Assembly (NCBI GenBank): GCA_963575745.1 | Contig: CAUYUJ010019088.1 | Span: 83,501 to 147,500, forward strand | Length of the DNA stretch: 64,000 bases | Source of the DNA: Prorocentrum cordatum | Lineage: Eukaryota > Sar > Dinophyceae > Prorocentrales > Prorocentraceae | Reading direction: 5' to 3' | Shown here: positions 1-12,555 of the stretch, one piece after another | How positions within the stretch are numbered: the stretch's first letter is position 1 | How the letters are laid out: the number at the start of each line of letters is the position of its first letter | The notes under the pieces: generated by a model | Told to the model about the DNA's origin: nothing | What the model saw: only the letters and a program-made list of their open reading frames with translations | Database searches by the model: none | Position numbers and translations under genes: made by a program

Positions 1-45
1 CATTGGGAGAATACATAACATTGGGGGCAATTTTAAGAAACACGG

Positions 46-1690
46 TTGACTAGCGTGAAAAAAACAGCGAGGGAGCTGATGTCTCGGACGGGCAAGGTAT
101 CGCAGACGTATTTGCGTCTTTGTATGAAGATGTGTACTCCAGAAAGCACTGCTCCAGGGAAGCGGGGATTGCGTCGCCATCTACAGGCGAGCAGTCTGAT
201 ATTCCGCTGGTCGCGGCGGAAGAGGTCGGAAAGCAGGTGGATATTGAAACGGGGCCAGGCGGCGGACCCGGCCAGCATAATCGCAGAGATGTTCAAAGTT
301 GGTTGCGACTATTTGCTGGATGTGCTTGCCCGCGTCTTGGCGACAATTCTGACTGGCGGGAAAGAGCCTCCGCAGACGTGGAGACGCACGTGCATCAGAG
401 TGCCCTTCGAAAAAGGCGACCACGAGTTGCCAAGCAACTATCGACCTATCTTGGTTCTTCGTATTTTGTAAAAATTCTTCAGTCTGGTCTTGCACTGGCG
501 ACTGTTGGCGTACCATGCGGAACAGCAGTTGGAGGACCAAGCAGAGTTTCGGATGGGATAGTTATTGTTGCGTCGATCACTTGTTGACGCTCGTCTTGCT
601 GCGCGAGAAGAAGTGCGGGCGCAACTTGAATCTCTGGGTGGCTGTAGTAGATTCCGAGAAGGCGTTCGATGCCGTCGGCCGCGCCTCGCTTTGGGCGTCT
701 TTGAGTGAGCAAAGCGCGCCGGACCCATATATCCAAGAGTTGCGCAAGTTGTGCGAGCGGCAGACGGGGCAGATCCTGTCTGATCGTGCGAGCCGTGTTT
801 TCAGATTTCAGATTGGTAGAAGGAGTGAAGCGCAAGGGTCCGATGAGGCCCACTCTGTTCAATGCTCAGCTGGAATCAATTATGCGTGACCTCGAAGAGA
901 AGTCGAAGAACAGAGGTTTCGGGATGAAATTCGGGGGCAGACGTTTTGCGAACCTCCGGTTCGCGGATGACATTCTGTTGGTCGGAGCATCTCGCGCGCA
1001 GGCGCGGCGCCCGTTGGAAGACCGAGCAGCGCGTGCCGGAGAACCGGGCTGAAGTTATATATGGGGAAAACGAAAATCCATTTTAACGTTGTTGACTGGA
1101 GAGGGACCCTTGCGCAATCGCGCGTGCAAGTCGGCGCCGGCAGGGTTGGAATGCTGATCGGGGACAAGCGTTTCCTACCTCGGGCGCAAATTGTGCTTCC
1201 AATAGTATCGCGACGTCGAACTGCAAAGCCGCATTGCCACGGGATGGGGGCCTTCGGCAAATTCAAAGCAGTCATGTGTAATGAGCTTTTTTTTTTTTTG
1301 CGGCCCCGGCTTCGCCTGGTCGACGCCGTTGTATTTTCGACAGTAGTCTAAGGCGTGGACCGTGGCGGCGGCAAGAGAAACTAAGCTTCGGACCGAATTG
1401 CGAAGATGCCCTGGAGAGTGATGAGAGCAGTCTCTGCGGGCGGCGCGGACGAGCCGTGCGTGGAGTGGATTGGCCGAGCAACGCGGGAAGCAGTTGGTGA
1501 GTTCGAACAGGCGGGTTTCCAGGAGTTGGTCCATGTGCAGAAGTTTCGTAAAGCTGCCCTGTTGCAGAAGACCTAAGGCAGCGCTGGTTTGGTCGCCAGC
1601 CGGGCGCAAGGCGCCAGGCCGACCGCTGAAACGCTGGACAGACGACATCCTCATTTACATTCAAGGGGATTGTGGGAGAACGTTGTGAGG
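46..1690 (+). pseudogene. Degenerate non-LTR (LINE) reverse transcriptase relic
   Basis: Conserved RT pieces appear in order on the + strand but in three different frames, so this is a decayed copy. Around 400-465 a frame reads the LINE-type 'GDHELPSNYRPI' motif. Around 640-660 another frame reads 'VVDSEKAFDAV', RT motif A with its catalytic Asp. At 820-860 a third frame reads 'GVKRKGPMRPTLFN', the counterpart of the G-x-x-Q-G-x-x-x-S-P block. At 960-971 'FADD' supplies the motif C aspartates. Downstream, around 1220-1270, 'GAFGKFKA' and, near 1620-1650, 'GRPLKRWTDDI' match the region that commonly follows RT in non-LTR elements. No endonuclease or RNase H is visible; the 5' end is outside the window or lost. 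A short T run (about 1288-1299) interrupts the C-terminal part. The family assignment rests on motif reading only. Confidence 0.8.
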
Positions 1691-1699
1691 ATGTCTGTC

Positions 1700-2755
1700 A
1701 GAAGCCAGATGGCATCGCCTTTCAAGAATAGTTGGGCGATGTTGTGAGAATTTTTGCGAGAAGCCGCGCTCTGGCAGCCCGCGCTCCTGTGCGCGCCAGT
1801 TCACCGTTCACCGTATTCTGGTTCGCGGGCATCCCATTGGCCTGGGCTGAAGGCAAAGGCTAGATTGGTGAGGCAGTCGAAGCGTGGGAGGTGGGGTATT
1901 TCGCCCCTGCTTACAGCCCTCCGATGTCGGCCGTTTGGCGCGTTGTTCAATGCGGCGACGCGCCCAGAAACGCGGCTTCAGGAGTCCAGCTCCTTTCTCT
2001 CTTATTTGTCCCCCCTTCCCCTTCCCCTGAGGGGGCGTTGGTGTCTCAGCCTAAAGCCTTGCGACCTCGGTTTTGGTCAGATCTTCCGTCATTTGTGGCG
2101 CCTCCGGCAAATGCCTCCATCATCCACGTCTGTTGCCGTCGCGGTCGTCGGATCTGATTGCGACCCCCGCCGTACGGAACTTGAAAGCGCATCGTAGGTA
2201 AGTGGATTGACGCTTTCATGTTGGTATATGTTAACCCCATAGCGACGACCATCATGTGTTGCTTGTAGACTATCAGCTGCGTTCGAGTGAAGATGTGAGG
2301 CAGTCCCCAGCGGTTGTCTTGATGTGCCATGTGTCTTCTTCCTCCCACCCCCCATTTCTCCATTACGCTGTTTTCCAAAAGGTCGAAACATCTTCGGCCC
2401 ATCTAGCCACCTTTGGGGTCTCATCGGAGCGCTCTCGGGGGCCTCGTGGGGACACTTTCATCTTTTGGCCGTCAGGGGGATATCCTGAGACACTCGCGGG
2501 ACTGGGGTTTGCCTTGGTCTGGATGAGGACTCGCTCAGGGCGTGTGGGATCTCCTCGTAAGCCTTGTTTGACCAGCTTGGATCACTCACGGGGGATGCTG
2601 TAACTGTTGATGATGAGGCCTCGAAATGACCCACGCTTCGCGTATCCCCGCCGACCCATTCAGCAACGATGCCCATGAGAGCTGACAGGAAATGGGGGAG
2701 GTGACGCGCATAGTGAATCAACACGGGCAGCCATGGTGAATTGAGGTTGCGGAGG
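1700..2755. other. Non-genic stretch, no recognised feature
   Basis: Moderate-GC sequence without a convincing reading frame, repeat or RNA. Open frames here are short, overlap on both strands and lack recognisable motifs. Confidence 0.5.
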
Positions 2756-2759
2756 AGGA

Positions 2760-3785
2760 CGGGGTGAAGGAGGGTACGCACGACGACGATGAGGACGAGG
2801 AGGAAGTGGAAGAGGAAGAGGAAGAGGAGGAGGAGGATGAGGAGGAGGAGGAGGGAGAGGAGGAGGAGGAGAGGAGGAGGAGGAGGAGGAGAGGAGAGGA
2901 GGAGGAGGAGGAGGGGAGGAGGAGGAGGAGAGGAGGAGGGAGGAGGGAGGAGGAGGAGAGAGGAGGAGGAGGAGGAGGAGGAGGAGAGGGGGAGGAGGAG
3001 GAGAGGAGGAGGAGGAGGAGGAGGAGGGAGGAGGAGGAGGAGGAGGAGGAGGAGGCAGGAGGAGGAGGAGGAGGAGGAGGAGGAGGGAGGAGGAGAAGAG
3101 AATAATAAGAAGAAGCAGAAGAAGAATAAGAAGAAGAAGAAGAATAATAAGAAGAATAAGAAGAAGCAGAATAAGAAGAAGAAGAAGAAGAAGAAGAAGA
3201 ATAAGAAGAAGATGAAGAAGAAGAAGAATAAGAATAATAATAATAATAATAATAATAAGAAGAAGACGAAGAAGAAGAAGAAGAAGAAGAATAATAATAA
3301 TAATAATAATAAGAAGAATAAGAAGAAGAAGAATAATAAGAATAATAATAATAATAATAAGAATAAGAATAATAAGAGGAGAGAGGAGGAGGAGGAGGAG
3401 AGGAGGAGGAGGAGGAGGAGGAGGAGTCGCGAGCCCATGAGGCGACGCGCCGAGTGCAGATTCGAGAGAGGCGACGGCAGCATGGAAAAGACGAGACACG
3501 CGCAATCGAACACGAAACAGTTTCGGGCCCCAGGGCGCCCACAGCCCAGCCGAAGCCTCACGGCCACGCCGAGCGGACCCGAAGAAGGGGAAAGCCCAGG
3601 GCCAACAAACAGCGCCAGACTCCCAGAAACTAAAGGAGGAGGAGGAGGAGGAGGAGGAGGAGGAGGAGGAGGAGGAGGAGGAGGAGCGAGGACGAGAGAG
3701 GAGGAGAGAGGAGGAGGAGGAGGAGGAGGAGGATTGAGGAGGAGGAGGAGGAGGAGGAGGAAAACGACGACGAGGGTGGAGTGAG
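2760..3785. repeat. About 1 kb polypurine tract of GAG/GAA/AAT-type triplets
   Basis: Nearly pure purine on the + strand: GAG/GGA triplets (2760-3100), then AAG and AAT triplets (3100-3375), then GAG/GGA again (3376-3425 and 3632-3785). A ~200-bp mixed-sequence island at about 3425-3630 interrupts it. Very long frames on both strands are artefacts of triplet periodicity (Glu/Arg/Lys on one strand, Leu/Ser/Pro on the other). Confidence 0.95.
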
Positions 3786-3954
3786 GGAGGTGGGCCGGAG
3801 GAGAGAAGGGGGAGGGAGGGAAGGATGGAGGACGCCCTGGTCCTCTTCGCAGTGCCCAGGCCTTCGTCAAAGAGCCGCCCGGAGGGCGGCGGGTTGGCGG
3901 AGCGCGCGCGCGGCCAACTCGGCCCAGCGGGGAGGAAATGAAGAGAAAAGAGGC

Positions 3955-4255
3955 CTCCCTCTTGCCTCCTGCTTCTCTCCTTCTTCTCCCTGCTTCTCCC
4001 CCCCTCCCCCCTCCCCTCCCCCCTCCCTCCCTCCCTCCTCCTCGTGCTCCTCGCCTCCTTCCTTCTCCCCCCTCTCCGCCATCTTCCTTCCTCCTCCTTC
4101 TCCCCTCTCCCTTCCTCCTTCCTCCTCCCTTTCCCATCCTTTTTGCCTCCCTCCTCTTCACATTCCCCTTCCTCCTGCTCCTCCTTCTCCTTCCTGCGTC
4201 CCTCCCTCCTGTCCCTCACTGCCTTCCTCCCTGCTCCCCCCCTCATCTCCTGGAT
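3955..4255. repeat. Polypyrimidine CT-rich tract
   Basis: About 300 bases almost entirely C and T on the + strand (CCT, CTT and CCCTCCC runs). It lies less than 200 bp after the polypurine tract and directly before an AG-bounded exon-like island. It could be intronic polypyrimidine sequence. Confidence 0.9.
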
Positions 4256-4261
4256 GCATCT

Positions 4262-4400
4262 CCAGAGGCCTCCAGAGGAGGATGGCCATGAGGAGGCGCC
4301 TTCGCCGAGAGGTCTCCAGCCTGCAGCAGCTCGGGCGCCAGCTGTCCTTCGCCCGCGCCGGCGAACCCCCCTGGGGGCCCCGACCGGGCGGACGTGGAGG
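4262..4400 (+). CDS. Candidate exon island after polypyrimidine-AG
   Basis: The sequence 'ctccag' ends the CT tract and is followed by an open frame reading 'MRRRLRREVSSLQQLGRQLS' and then 'GEPPWGPRPGG'. The residue mix (amphipathic Arg/Leu/Gln helix, then a Pro/Trp turn) looks more protein-like than the flanking low-complexity frames. Neither a start nor a donor site can be fixed, and no family is recognised. It could be an internal exon of a host gene or chance in GC-rich DNA. Confidence 0.2.
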
Positions 4401-4699
4401 AGCAGGGGGAGTAGTCCGGGAGGAGGAGGGGTGGGGCGTCAGAGGAGGTGTCCAGGAAGTAAAAGAAGGCTGAAGGCGCTTAGGGGGCTGGTTCAAGTCA
4501 GAGCTCAAACTCGCGAGGCCCCTGCGGAGAATGTGCATGCGGGCCTCGGCTTCGAGCCAGAGGCCTGCCTGGAGCGCCCCTTAGTGAGCTACAGCGGGGG
4601 GGGGGTCTCCGTGCAGGGAGCAGACGTGGCCCCCCAAACGAAGCAGCGGAGGGGGGCCGCGAGCGGGTGGCGCGCTCGGGCCCGAGCCCGCCCTCCGAG

Positions 4700-5384
4700 G
4701 GCAAGGGCCATCAAACTCAGACAAAACCTCGCAGTGAGCTGGGCGCGCGCTCTCTCTCTCCCCCCCAGGGCACCCCTCCCGCCGCCCCCCCCCCACGGAA
4801 GGGCAGCAAAAGGGAATCCTTCTTGGCGCCAAAGGCGCCCAGAAGTCAGGCCACCGCAGATTGGCGGCGAGCGACGGGGGGAAGTGAGAAGGAGAAGGCC
4901 TCCTCAGAAGGTTCGGAAGCCCCCCGGCCTTCGAGAGGTTCTCTGAGCCTTCCCCGAAGACATAGAGAACCTCTCAGAAGACGCGAGGGTTTCTGAGAAG
5001 TCCCGCCGCCTTTGGAGAAGGCCCTCTCCCTCTCTAGGGGGCCGCATGCGAACCCTACCCCCAACCCCCACGAGTTCTGAGGGGGAGGGTGGGGTCCTCT
5101 TCGCTCGGGAGCTCCCGAGAGCGAAGCGAACCCCACCCCCTCCTTGTTCCCGCCTCCGGTTCTCGCCTCCTGTTCTCGCCGCCTGCCATCGCGCGCCGCC
5201 AAAGAGCACGCTCGGCCCCTCCTCCTCGGGGCGGGGAGCTCCGCTGCCCCGAGAGGCGGGGCGAGGCACGCGTAGAGGCGAGCAGCGGGAGGGGGGGAGG
5301 CCGCGGCCAGCGGGAGGGGAGGGGGCCTGGGCCTCCCAGGCGGGGCCCGAGCAGGGGGGGGGCGGATGGGCCAACCCTCTCGTG
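4700..5384. other. GC-rich stretch without a recognised gene
   Basis: Very GC-rich and rich in GAGG/CCTC words. Open frames exist on both strands because stops are rare at this composition; none carries a recognisable motif. Confidence 0.4.
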
Positions 5385-5545
5385 GGCCTCTTTTCCACCT
5401 CCTCCTCGCCCTCCTCCTCCTCCTCCTCCTCCTCCTCCTCCTCGTCCTCCTCCTCGTCCTCCTCGTCCTCCTCCTCCTCCGCCTCCTCCGCCTCCTCCTC
5501 CTCTTCCTCGTCCTCCTCCTCCTCCTCCTTCCCCCCTGCAACTCG
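5385..5545. repeat. (CCT)n trinucleotide tract
   Basis: About 160 bp of CCT/CTC triplets with occasional CGT, CGC and CTT variants. It generates artefactual Ser, Leu or Pro homopolymer frames. Confidence 0.95.
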
Positions 5546-5649
5546 TGGTGGTGGTAAACAGGCCCATCCTCCTCCTTGTTGGCAGTGGGGCCCCACTGTC
5601 AAGAGGCCTTGGATCTAGGCCTCCCACATGGGGTAGTCGGGAGCAGATG

Positions 5650-5765
5650 GGGTCGGAGGGTCGCGCCGCATCGCCGATGCCTCGGCGATGCGGCTCGAGG
5701 CGGAGCCCGATTTTCTCCGCGCCCACGTCGCCGATGTATCGCCGACGTCGCCGATGCGTCGCGAC
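5650..5765. repeat. GCCGAT-word cluster
   Basis: The hexamer GCCGAT/ATCGGC and close variants recur about ten times, in both orientations, forming short palindromes such as 'cgccgatgcctcggcgatgcg'-type stems. A related cluster lies at about 13370-13500. Confidence 0.5.
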
Positions 5766-5769
5766 CTTC

Positions 5770-6725
5770 CGGCCCCATCTGCCCCGACCCCATCCAGGAG
5801 GCCTCCAGAGGAGGAGGAGGAGCGGAGCAGAGCGGGGAGAGGAGGAGGCGGGGGCGCGGTCGGCGCAGGCCACGAGAGAGGAGGGCCGAGGACGGGAGCC
5901 GGACGATTGCTTTTCGTTTTCTTCCTCAGCGGCTATCCCGTGCGTGTCTCGTCTCGCGTGTCGTTCTCCGCGCTCCCTGTTGAGGGTTCGACCAAAGCAC
6001 GAAGCAAGCACATTCCTCCGTTCGAAGAAGTACGCGTTGGTTTTGAGACGCCCGACTCCATTCGATTGGCAAAGGCGGCCTGGATTCCTGTTTGCAAACT
6101 AGTTTCCATTGTGATAGGACGAATGCCCTCATCCCCTCCAGGAGCCAAAAAGTTCCTCGAATGTTTGATTTGTCTAAGAACAAACTTGAAGCCTGACTCT
6201 TCTACCATTTTCGTGGCAATGATCCCAAGCCAATAGCCTTGGTGCGCGCAACGGCTCGCCTATTGCAGGTTCGCTTGAGCGTCGCTCCTGGTGTTCTGGA
6301 TTCTTCCTTCGCCTCTCTCTCCCTCTTCTTCTTCTTCTTCTCCTCCTTTGTTTCCCCGTTTACCCGTGACTGGGGCTATTGCAGAGAGTCCGTTTGTCGT
6401 AGCCAGCTCTCATCCCGGTGTGATTTTATCCGTAAGGGCTTCGCCCCCTGCCGCCAGCTCCTTCTCCTATCATAATGGGACCTATCAGAGTCGCGTCGGT
6501 GCGTCTCGGCGTTGCCTTGGCGCATTTGGGAGCATCATGCGGGGACGGATAGGAATGATCAGCGCATGTTGAGACGTTGGCGTTATCGAAGACGCTTACG
6601 GCGAAGCACCGCCGCCCCCTGCCTTTTGGAATCGCCCATGTGGCCGAGCGTTGTGGCAAGAGCTCGGCCAAGCTGTCGAGCCATGCTTTCCCCCAGCCGT
6701 TGTAGAAACCCTTCGGGGAACACTT
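5770..6725. other. Unassigned stretch before the CTTGG repeat field
   Basis: Mixed-composition DNA with a small TTC/TCC run near 6310-6345. Near 6590-6660 it carries a sequence ('cgccgccccctgcctttt', then 'tgtggccgagcg') that recurs at 8500-8550, marking a larger composite repeat. No gene recognised. Confidence 0.4.
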
Positions 6726-6729
6726 GGGG

Positions 6730-9700
6730 GAGGATGGCGGGGAAGATCAGGAGGAGGAGGAGGGAGAGGGGGCAGCTTGGGCGCCTCTGGGGCACTCTTG
6801 GGGCCTCCTAGGAGCTTCCTGGGAGCCTCTTGGAGGCAACTTGGAGCCCTCCCTGGGCCTCTTAGGGGCCTTGGAGGCTTCTCGGGGGCCTCTTTGGCTG
6901 TCAGTGTCAGACGGGCATTCCTGGCCCGTCTGACGCCGTCGGAAGCCGTCTTCGGGGCCTCTCTGGGCCCTCTTGGGGCCCTCTTGGGGCCTCTTGGGGC
7001 CCTCTTGGGGCCGTCTTGGGGGCCTCTGGGGCCGTTCTGGAGCCGTCTTGGAGGCTTCTTGGGCGATCTAGGGGCGATCTTTGGGGGCTCTTGGGCCGTC
7101 TCGGTGCCCTCTTTGGGCCGTCTTGGGGGCTTTTGGGCCGTTCTGGAGCCATCTTGGAGGCCCCTTGGGCGATCTTGGGGCGATCTTTGGTTCCGGGGCC
7201 GTCTCTGGCCGTCGGAAGACTGAAAAGAAGCAAATGCCAACATCCTGTCAACATCGACGGGGAATCAATGATTTTGGCTTCTTCAGGCCTTCCTGGAGGC
7301 CCTCTTGGGGGCCTCTTGGGCCATCTTGGGGACCTCTTGGAGGCCTCTTGGGGGCCTCTTGGGCCGTTTTTGGCCATCTTGGGCCGTCTTGATGGCCTCC
7401 TGGCCTGTCTGTCGCCGTCGGAAGCCGTCTTGGGCCGACTTGGCCCTTTGGGGTGCTCCAGGGCCGTCTTGGAGGCCATCTAGGGCGTCTTGGAAGTCTC
7501 TTCGGCTGTCTTGGGGCCCCTTTGGGGCCGTTCTGGGGCCATCTTGGAGGCCTCTTGGGCGATATTGGGGCGATCTTTGGTGGCTCTTGGGCCGTCTTGG
7601 GCCGTCGGAAGGCCGAAAAGAAGCAAATGCCCAAATTCTTCAACAACGTGCAGATCATCAATGATTTTGGCCTCTTCAGGCCTTCCTGGAGACTCTGTTG
7701 GGGGCCCCTTAGGCCGTCTTGGAGACCTCTTCGCCTCTTCGGGACCTGTTGGGCCATTTTGGAGCCATCTTGGGCCGTCTTGATGGCCTCCTGGCCCGTC
7801 TGACGCCGTCGGAAGCCGTCTTGAGGGCCTCTCTGGGCCGACTTGCGGCCCTCTTGGGGTGCTCCAAGGCCGTCTTGGAGGCCATCTAGGGCGTTTTGGA
7901 GGCCTCTTAGACCCTCTTGGATCCCTCTTGGGGCGGTCTTTGGGGACTTCTTGGGCCGTTCTGGGGCCGTCTTGGAGGCCGTAAGGGCCACCTTGAGACG
8001 ATCTCGCGGCCTGTTGGGCTGTCTTGAGCTGTCGGAAAGCTGATAAGAAGCAATTGCCCCCAAACCTTCAAACACCATAGGAGAATCAATGATTTTGGCC
8101 TCGTCGGGCCCTCCTGGAGGACCTCTTCGGCGCCTCTTGGGCCGTCTTGGAGGCCTCTTGGGGGCCTCTGGGGCCATCTAGGGCCGTCTTGGAGCCTTCC
8201 TGGGTGAACTTGGAGGCACCTTGGGTACTCTCGGGCAGGCTTGGAAGTCATGTCGGGCCATCTTGAGCGAACCTGAGGGCCACGTTGGCCGTCTTGGATG
8301 CCGTCTGGGGCCATCCTGGAGCCGTCTGGAGCAGGAACAAACTTTGGCAGCCAGGTCTTCGCAGGGCCAGCGGGACGGGCCGAAGTCCCAGGGGGGCTTT
8401 TTTAGGAACAGATCCACGACCAAATCGTAAGACGTCCAGCGCGTCGGGCACCCCTGTGATAAATCGACAGGGGGCGGCGGATCGGAGACGCCTACGGCGA
8501 GTCACGGCCGCCCCCTGCCTTTGTGGAAGCGCCTATGTGGCTGAACGCTGAGGCCAGACCTGCCAAGCTATCGGACCATGTGTTCCCCGAATCGGTTTGG
8601 AGAGCCTTCGGGGAACACGTGGGCGTCTTGAAGGTCATCTTGGCCGCCTGGAGGCCATTTTGACCCTTTCGGGCCTTCTTGGATGACGCTTTGGAGGGCT
8701 CGTGGGCCGTCTTGAAGGCCATCTTGAGCGTATTGGAGGCCTCTTGGGCCGTCTTGGGGGCCTCTTGGGGCCGTTTTGGGCGCCTCGTGGGCCGTTCTGG
8801 GGCAATCTTGGAGGCCTCTTGGGCGATCCTTGGGCGATCTTTGGGCCGTCGGAAGGCCGAAACGAAGCGAATGTCAAAATCTTTCAGAAACCTGCGGAAA
8901 ATCACTCTTTTTGGCCTTTTCTGGCCTTCCTGGAGGCCCTCTTGGAGGCCTCTTGGGCCGTCTTGGGCCAGCTGCGAGCCACCTTCGGCTATCTTAGTGG
9001 GCTACTGGCCCGTCTGACGCCTCAGGAAGCCGTTTCGGGGGTCTTTCTGGGCCGACTTGGGGGCCCTCTTGGGATGCTCCAGGGCCGTCTTGGATGCCAT
9101 TTTGGGCGTCTTGGAGGCCTCTTGGGCCATCTTCGGGCCCTCTTGGGGCGGTCTTGGGGGCGTCATGGGCCGTCATGGGGCCATCTTGGATGCCTCTTGG
9201 GCGATCTTGGAGCGATCTTGGGAGCCTCTTGGGCCGTCTGGAGCTGTCGGAAAGCCGAAAAGGCGCAAATGCCAAAATTCTTCAAACACCGGCAGAAAAT
9301 CAATGATTTTGGCCCTTTCGGGCCTTCCTGAAGGACGTCTTGGTGGGTGGGCTCTTGGGCCACCTTGGAGGCCTCTTGCGGGCCTGTTGGGCCGTCGTAG
9401 ACCATCTTGAGGCCATCTTGGGCCGTCTTGGAGGCATCTTCGGGCCATCTTAGCCGTCTTGGAGGCCATCTTGGGCCGTCTCGGAGACGTCTTGGAGACC
9501 ATCCTGGACAATCTTGGCCGTCTTGGACGCCATCTTGGGCCAACTGGAGGAAACAGCGGCAAGACGGATGCGTTTTGAGATCCTTCCCGGAACCCGGACG
9601 GGACGGGCCGAAGCCCCAGGGGGGTCCTTTTGGAACAAGAACCAGAACCAAAATCGAGAGGGTTTAACACGCCAGGCGCCCCTTTGATAAATCAAAAGGG

Positions 9701-10290
9701 GGCGGCGGATCCTAGTGGCCTTCGGCCCATCCCGCCACCGTGCCTGGGTTGTGGGTCTGAGGCCTCTTGTATATGTGCTGGGGTGTCGTGGGGAGCCTCT
9801 CGGTGGCCTCTTAAAGGCGGTTTGGGCGCCTCGTGGGGTATCTTTCGGGCCTCTTGGAGGCCTCTTGGGCGCGTCTTGGGCGCCTCTTGGGGCCTCTTGG
9901 GGCCTCTTGGGGCCTCTTGGTGGCCTCCTGGGGGCTTATCGGGGCATAGCTACAGAATTTTTGGTTTGTCGTCCTCTGCTTGGGCCCCTCTTGGGGCCGT
10001 CCCTCTTGGGCCGTCTTGAGCGCTTCTGGGGCCATCTTGGAGCCCTTTTGGGCCGTCCTGGGGCCCTCTTGGAGGCCTCTGTGGCTGTCTCGGGGCAGTC
10101 TTTGGAGCTTCTTGAGCCGTCCTGAAGCGTCGGAAAGCCGGGAATGCGAGAAGGCTAACATCCTTCAAAACCTTAGTAGTAACATCGACGAGTTCGATCT
10201 TTTGGGGCTCGCGGGAGGCCTCTTTGAGCGCTCTCGGGGCCTCTTGGGGCCCTCTTGGGCCGTCTTGGAAAAGGTTTGCTGCTTCGGGGA
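6730..10290. repeat. CTTGG 10-11 bp repeat field with ~400 bp cassette
   Basis: The whole block is a degenerate short repeat of the type CTTGGGCCGT / CTTGGAGGCCT / CTTGGGGGCCT, units mostly 10 or 11 bp. A less degenerate ~90 bp cassette is embedded in it, starting with 'gtcggaa' and containing 'aatcaatgattttggcc' or close variants, at about 7211, 7604, 8031, 8848, 9246 and 10129; spacings are about 400 bp or twice that. A second landmark, 'gggacgggccgaag' followed within ~110 bp by 'gggggcggcgga', recurs near 8380 and 9600. Long Ser/Gly/Leu- or Arg/Pro-rich frames on both strands are products of the repeat. Confidence 0.9.
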
Positions 10291-10687
10291 CGCAAGAACT
10301 GCGTAATTTGTGGGGGATTCTGGCCTCGGGGACGCGAACATGGTGTACTTTACGAGGAGTTATAGCCTCGGGGCGCGCGAATCTTGAGTATCTTCACGTG
10401 TCCCGGGCCCCCGCGGGAATTCAGAGCACGCGGTCCAAGGGTGGAGATTGGTGGCTGGTTTGGGGCTCCCCCCCCCTCGCGCGGACTTCAACGGTTTTCA
10501 GTAGGAAGCAGAAATCTGGAGGGGAAAAACACACAGACACAATCAATCGTCGATCCCCCAAGGGGGGGGGAGGACAAAAACACAGAAATTATTCACTGCG
10601 TGGGGATCCCCATATGTGCATCTCCTTGCTGGCGCTCCCTTGGTGGTGGGACTCGGTGAGGACGAATCTGGATTTAAGTGTGACTGA
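10290..10687. other. Spacer between repeat fields
   Basis: About 400 bp of mixed sequence; 'ctcggggacgcgaa' recurs two or three times near 10290-10385. No gene recognised. Confidence 0.4.
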
Positions 10688-11600
<913 letters not shown>

Positions 11601-11601
11601 C

Positions 11602-12438
11602 ACGGGCTCGTGAGATCAGCCAGGGTGGCTCCCCCTTGGGGCTCCCAAATGATGCCCCTGGCAGCGTTTTGTGACCATGAGGCTCTCAAGAGATACATGT
11701 TGGGGAGGCCAAACGGCAATTCTAGCTGAGGCGTCCCACCAAAATCGGCGCGAACGGGCTCGTGAGATCAGCCAGGGTGGCTCCCCCTTGGGGCTCCCAA
11801 ATGATGCCCCTGGCAGCGTTTTGCGACCATGAGGCTCTCAAGAGATACATGTTGGGGGCGCCAAACGGCAATTCTAGCTGAGACGTCCCACCAAAATCGG
11901 CGCGAACGGGCTCGTGAGATCAGCCAGGGTGGCTCCCCCTTGGGGCTCCCAAATGATGCCCCTGGCAGCGTTTTGTGACCATGAGGCTCTCAAGAGATAC
12001 ATGTTGGGGGCGCCAAACGGCAATTCTAGCTGAGACGTCCCACCAAAATCGGCGCGAACGGGCTCGTGAGATCAGCCAGGGTGGCTCCCCCTTGGGGCTC
12101 CCAAATGATGCCCCTGGCAGCGTTTTGCGACCATGAGGCTCTCAAGAGATACATGTTGGGGGCGCCAAACGGCAATTCTAGCTGAGACGTCCCACCAAAA
12201 TCGGCGCGAACGGGCTCGTGAGATCAGCCAGGGTGGCTCCCCCTTGGGGCTCCCAAATGATGCCCCTGGCAGCGTTTTGTGACCATGAGGCTCTCAAGAG
12301 ATACATGTTGGGGGCGCCAAACGGCAATTCTAGCTGAGACGTCCCACCAAAATCGGCGCGAACGGGCTCGTGAGATCAGCCAGGGTGGCTCCCCCTTGGG
12401 GCTCCCAAATGATGCCCCTGGCAGCGTTTTGTGATCAT
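11602..12438. repeat. 152-bp tandem array, about 5.5 copies, dimeric
   Basis: Identical landmarks ('acgggctcgtgagatcagcc') occur at 11602, 11754, 11906, 12058, 12210 and 12362, a period of exactly 152 bp. Units are almost identical. A diagnostic C/T site alternates between copies ('ttttgtgacc' / 'ttttgcgacc'), so the last amplification step probably copied a 304-bp dimer. The array begins at the end of the CT microsatellite and breaks off inside the sixth unit. No open frame is conserved across units. Confidence 0.97.
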
Positions 12439-12461
12439 GAGAGAGTGTGAGTGTGAGCTTA

Positions 12462-12555
12462 ACTTATCTTATCTTATCTTGAAATCTCTTCTTCTCATAT
12501 CTTGTGCTATCTTATCTTATCTTGTAGTATCTTATCTTGTCTTGTCTTATCTGGT
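12462..12555. repeat. TTATC-type pentanucleotide tract
   Basis: Runs of CTTAT with CTTGT and AGTAT variants over about 90 bp, directly after the truncated sixth 152-bp unit. Confidence 0.9.

Noticed and set aside
2458-4246. Minus-strand frames of 567 and 528 codons, and + frames of 331 codons
   Set aside because: They are translations of purine/pyrimidine triplet tracts giving Leu/Ser/Pro/Phe or Glu/Arg/Lys homopolymers.
11602-12438. CRISPR-like or spliced-leader/5S gene array
   Set aside because: The 152-bp units are contiguous and nearly identical with no variable spacers, and contain neither the spliced-leader exon nor 5S promoter boxes that I can recognise.
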